Source: Dokdonella sp.
GTDB lineage: Bacteria > Pseudomonadota > Gammaproteobacteria > Xanthomonadales > Rhodanobacteraceae
Assembly (NCBI GenBank): GCA_030150315.1
Contig: JASLGB010000265.1
Coordinates: 1-15,145 of the forward strand
Length of the DNA stretch: 15,145 nucleotides
Direction: 5' to 3'
Under the pieces are notes generated by a model. The model saw only the letters and a program-made list of their open reading frames with translations, made no database searches and was not told the DNA's origin. Shown piece after piece: positions 14,950 through 15,145 of this stretch. A program made the position numbers and the translations under genes. How positions within the stretch are numbered: the stretch's first letter is position 1; every line of letters begins with the position of its first letter.

Positions 14950-15145
14950 ATGGGACTGATCTTGTACCAGCGTGACGACTGCGCCCTGTGCGACCAGGCA
15001 CTGGCCGTGCTGGCTGTGGCGCAGGCGCCGGAACCGGACACGTGCTGGATCGATGACGACGCCGGGCTGGAGTCGTGCTACGGACATCGCGTGCCGGTTC
15101 TGCGCGATGCGCACAGCGGGCGCGAACTGGACTGGCCTTTCGACA
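14950..15145 (+). CDS. Glutaredoxin family protein (DUF836-like), partial at window end
   Basis: The first 65 codons of a small thioredoxin-fold protein are present; the 3' end lies outside the window. The start MGLILYQRDDCALCDQA has a beta strand followed by a CxxC redox pair (C11, C14). HRVPVLRD (46-53) supplies the cis-proline region of the fold, and GRELDWPFD (57-65) is typical of the short glutaredoxin-like proteins of this family, usually about 80 residues long. These are thought to act in thiol-disulfide exchange; no substrate can be named. ATG 14950 is chosen because ATG 14943 is out of frame. The ribosome binding site is weak (GCGGG near 14936). It is transcribed away from sdaA. Confidence 0.85.
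   Translation, partial: MGLILYQRDDCALCDQALAVLAVAQAPEPDTCWIDDDAGLESCYGHRVPVLRDAHSGRELDWPFD

Noticed and set aside
13388..14959. A 523-codon plus-strand open frame opposite sdaA
   Set aside because: It is the antisense of sdaA, which has clear active-site motifs; the translated product has biased composition and no recognisable domain.
1..15145. CRISPR arrays, tRNA or rRNA genes, insertion sequences
   Set aside because: I saw no regularly spaced repeats, no cloverleaf with a CCA-proximal T-arm, no rRNA stretches and no transposase coding or terminal inverted repeats.

Overview
The window reads as chromosomal DNA of a GC-rich gammaproteobacterium, most likely of the Lysobacterales (Xanthomonadales), possibly a Rhodanobacteraceae or Dokdonella-like genus. 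The reasons are the strong GC bias at codon third positions, the housekeeping gene types (PBP1b, YoaA, single-chain FeS serine dehydratase), TPR-sulfotransferase and PA-domain subtilases, and a short 'DTIFxDGFE' peptide of a kind I associate with secreted proteins of that order. This placement rests on recognition and not on a database search.

Layout. (1) 1-163: upstream region with a possible promoter. (2) 164-2440, plus: PBP1b (mrcB). (3) 2574-3095, plus: small TPR-like lipoprotein right after PBP1b, a candidate LpoP-type activator of it. (4) 3230-5137, plus: YoaA/DinG-type XPD-like FeS helicase. (5) 5198-6802, plus: TPR-sulfotransferase broken by an in-frame TAA at 6473-6475. (6) 6803-7096: leader with a promoter candidate and a terminator-like hairpin. 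(7) 7097-10123 and 10403-13351, plus: two tandem paralogous secreted S8 (subtilisin-like) proteases. They share signal peptide, I9 propeptide, catalytic domain with inserted PA domain and a beta-sandwich domain, but have unrelated C-terminal domains. A perfect GNRA-loop terminator separates them. (8) 13352-13465: convergent intergenic region with two interlocked terminators. (9) 13466-14863, minus: L-serine dehydratase (sdaA). (10) 14950-15145, plus: start of a glutaredoxin-family protein cut by the window end.

How the genes fit together. PBP1b and the lipoprotein form a plausible envelope pair: a peptidoglycan synthase in the inner membrane and an outer-membrane lipoprotein regulator. YoaA acts in DNA repair and shares only the strand. 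The two proteases form a secreted proteolysis locus that arose by duplication and then exchanged C-terminal modules. sdaA is central metabolism, divergent from the redox gene.

Most worth a second look: the 19-residue DTIFMDGFE insertion in protease 1, which has a 25-of-26-nucleotide match at a different place in protease 2; the LpoP-like lipoprotein; the nonsense codon in an otherwise intact sulfotransferase frame; and the crossed terminators between protease 2 and sdaA. I did not find a clearly new multi-gene system.
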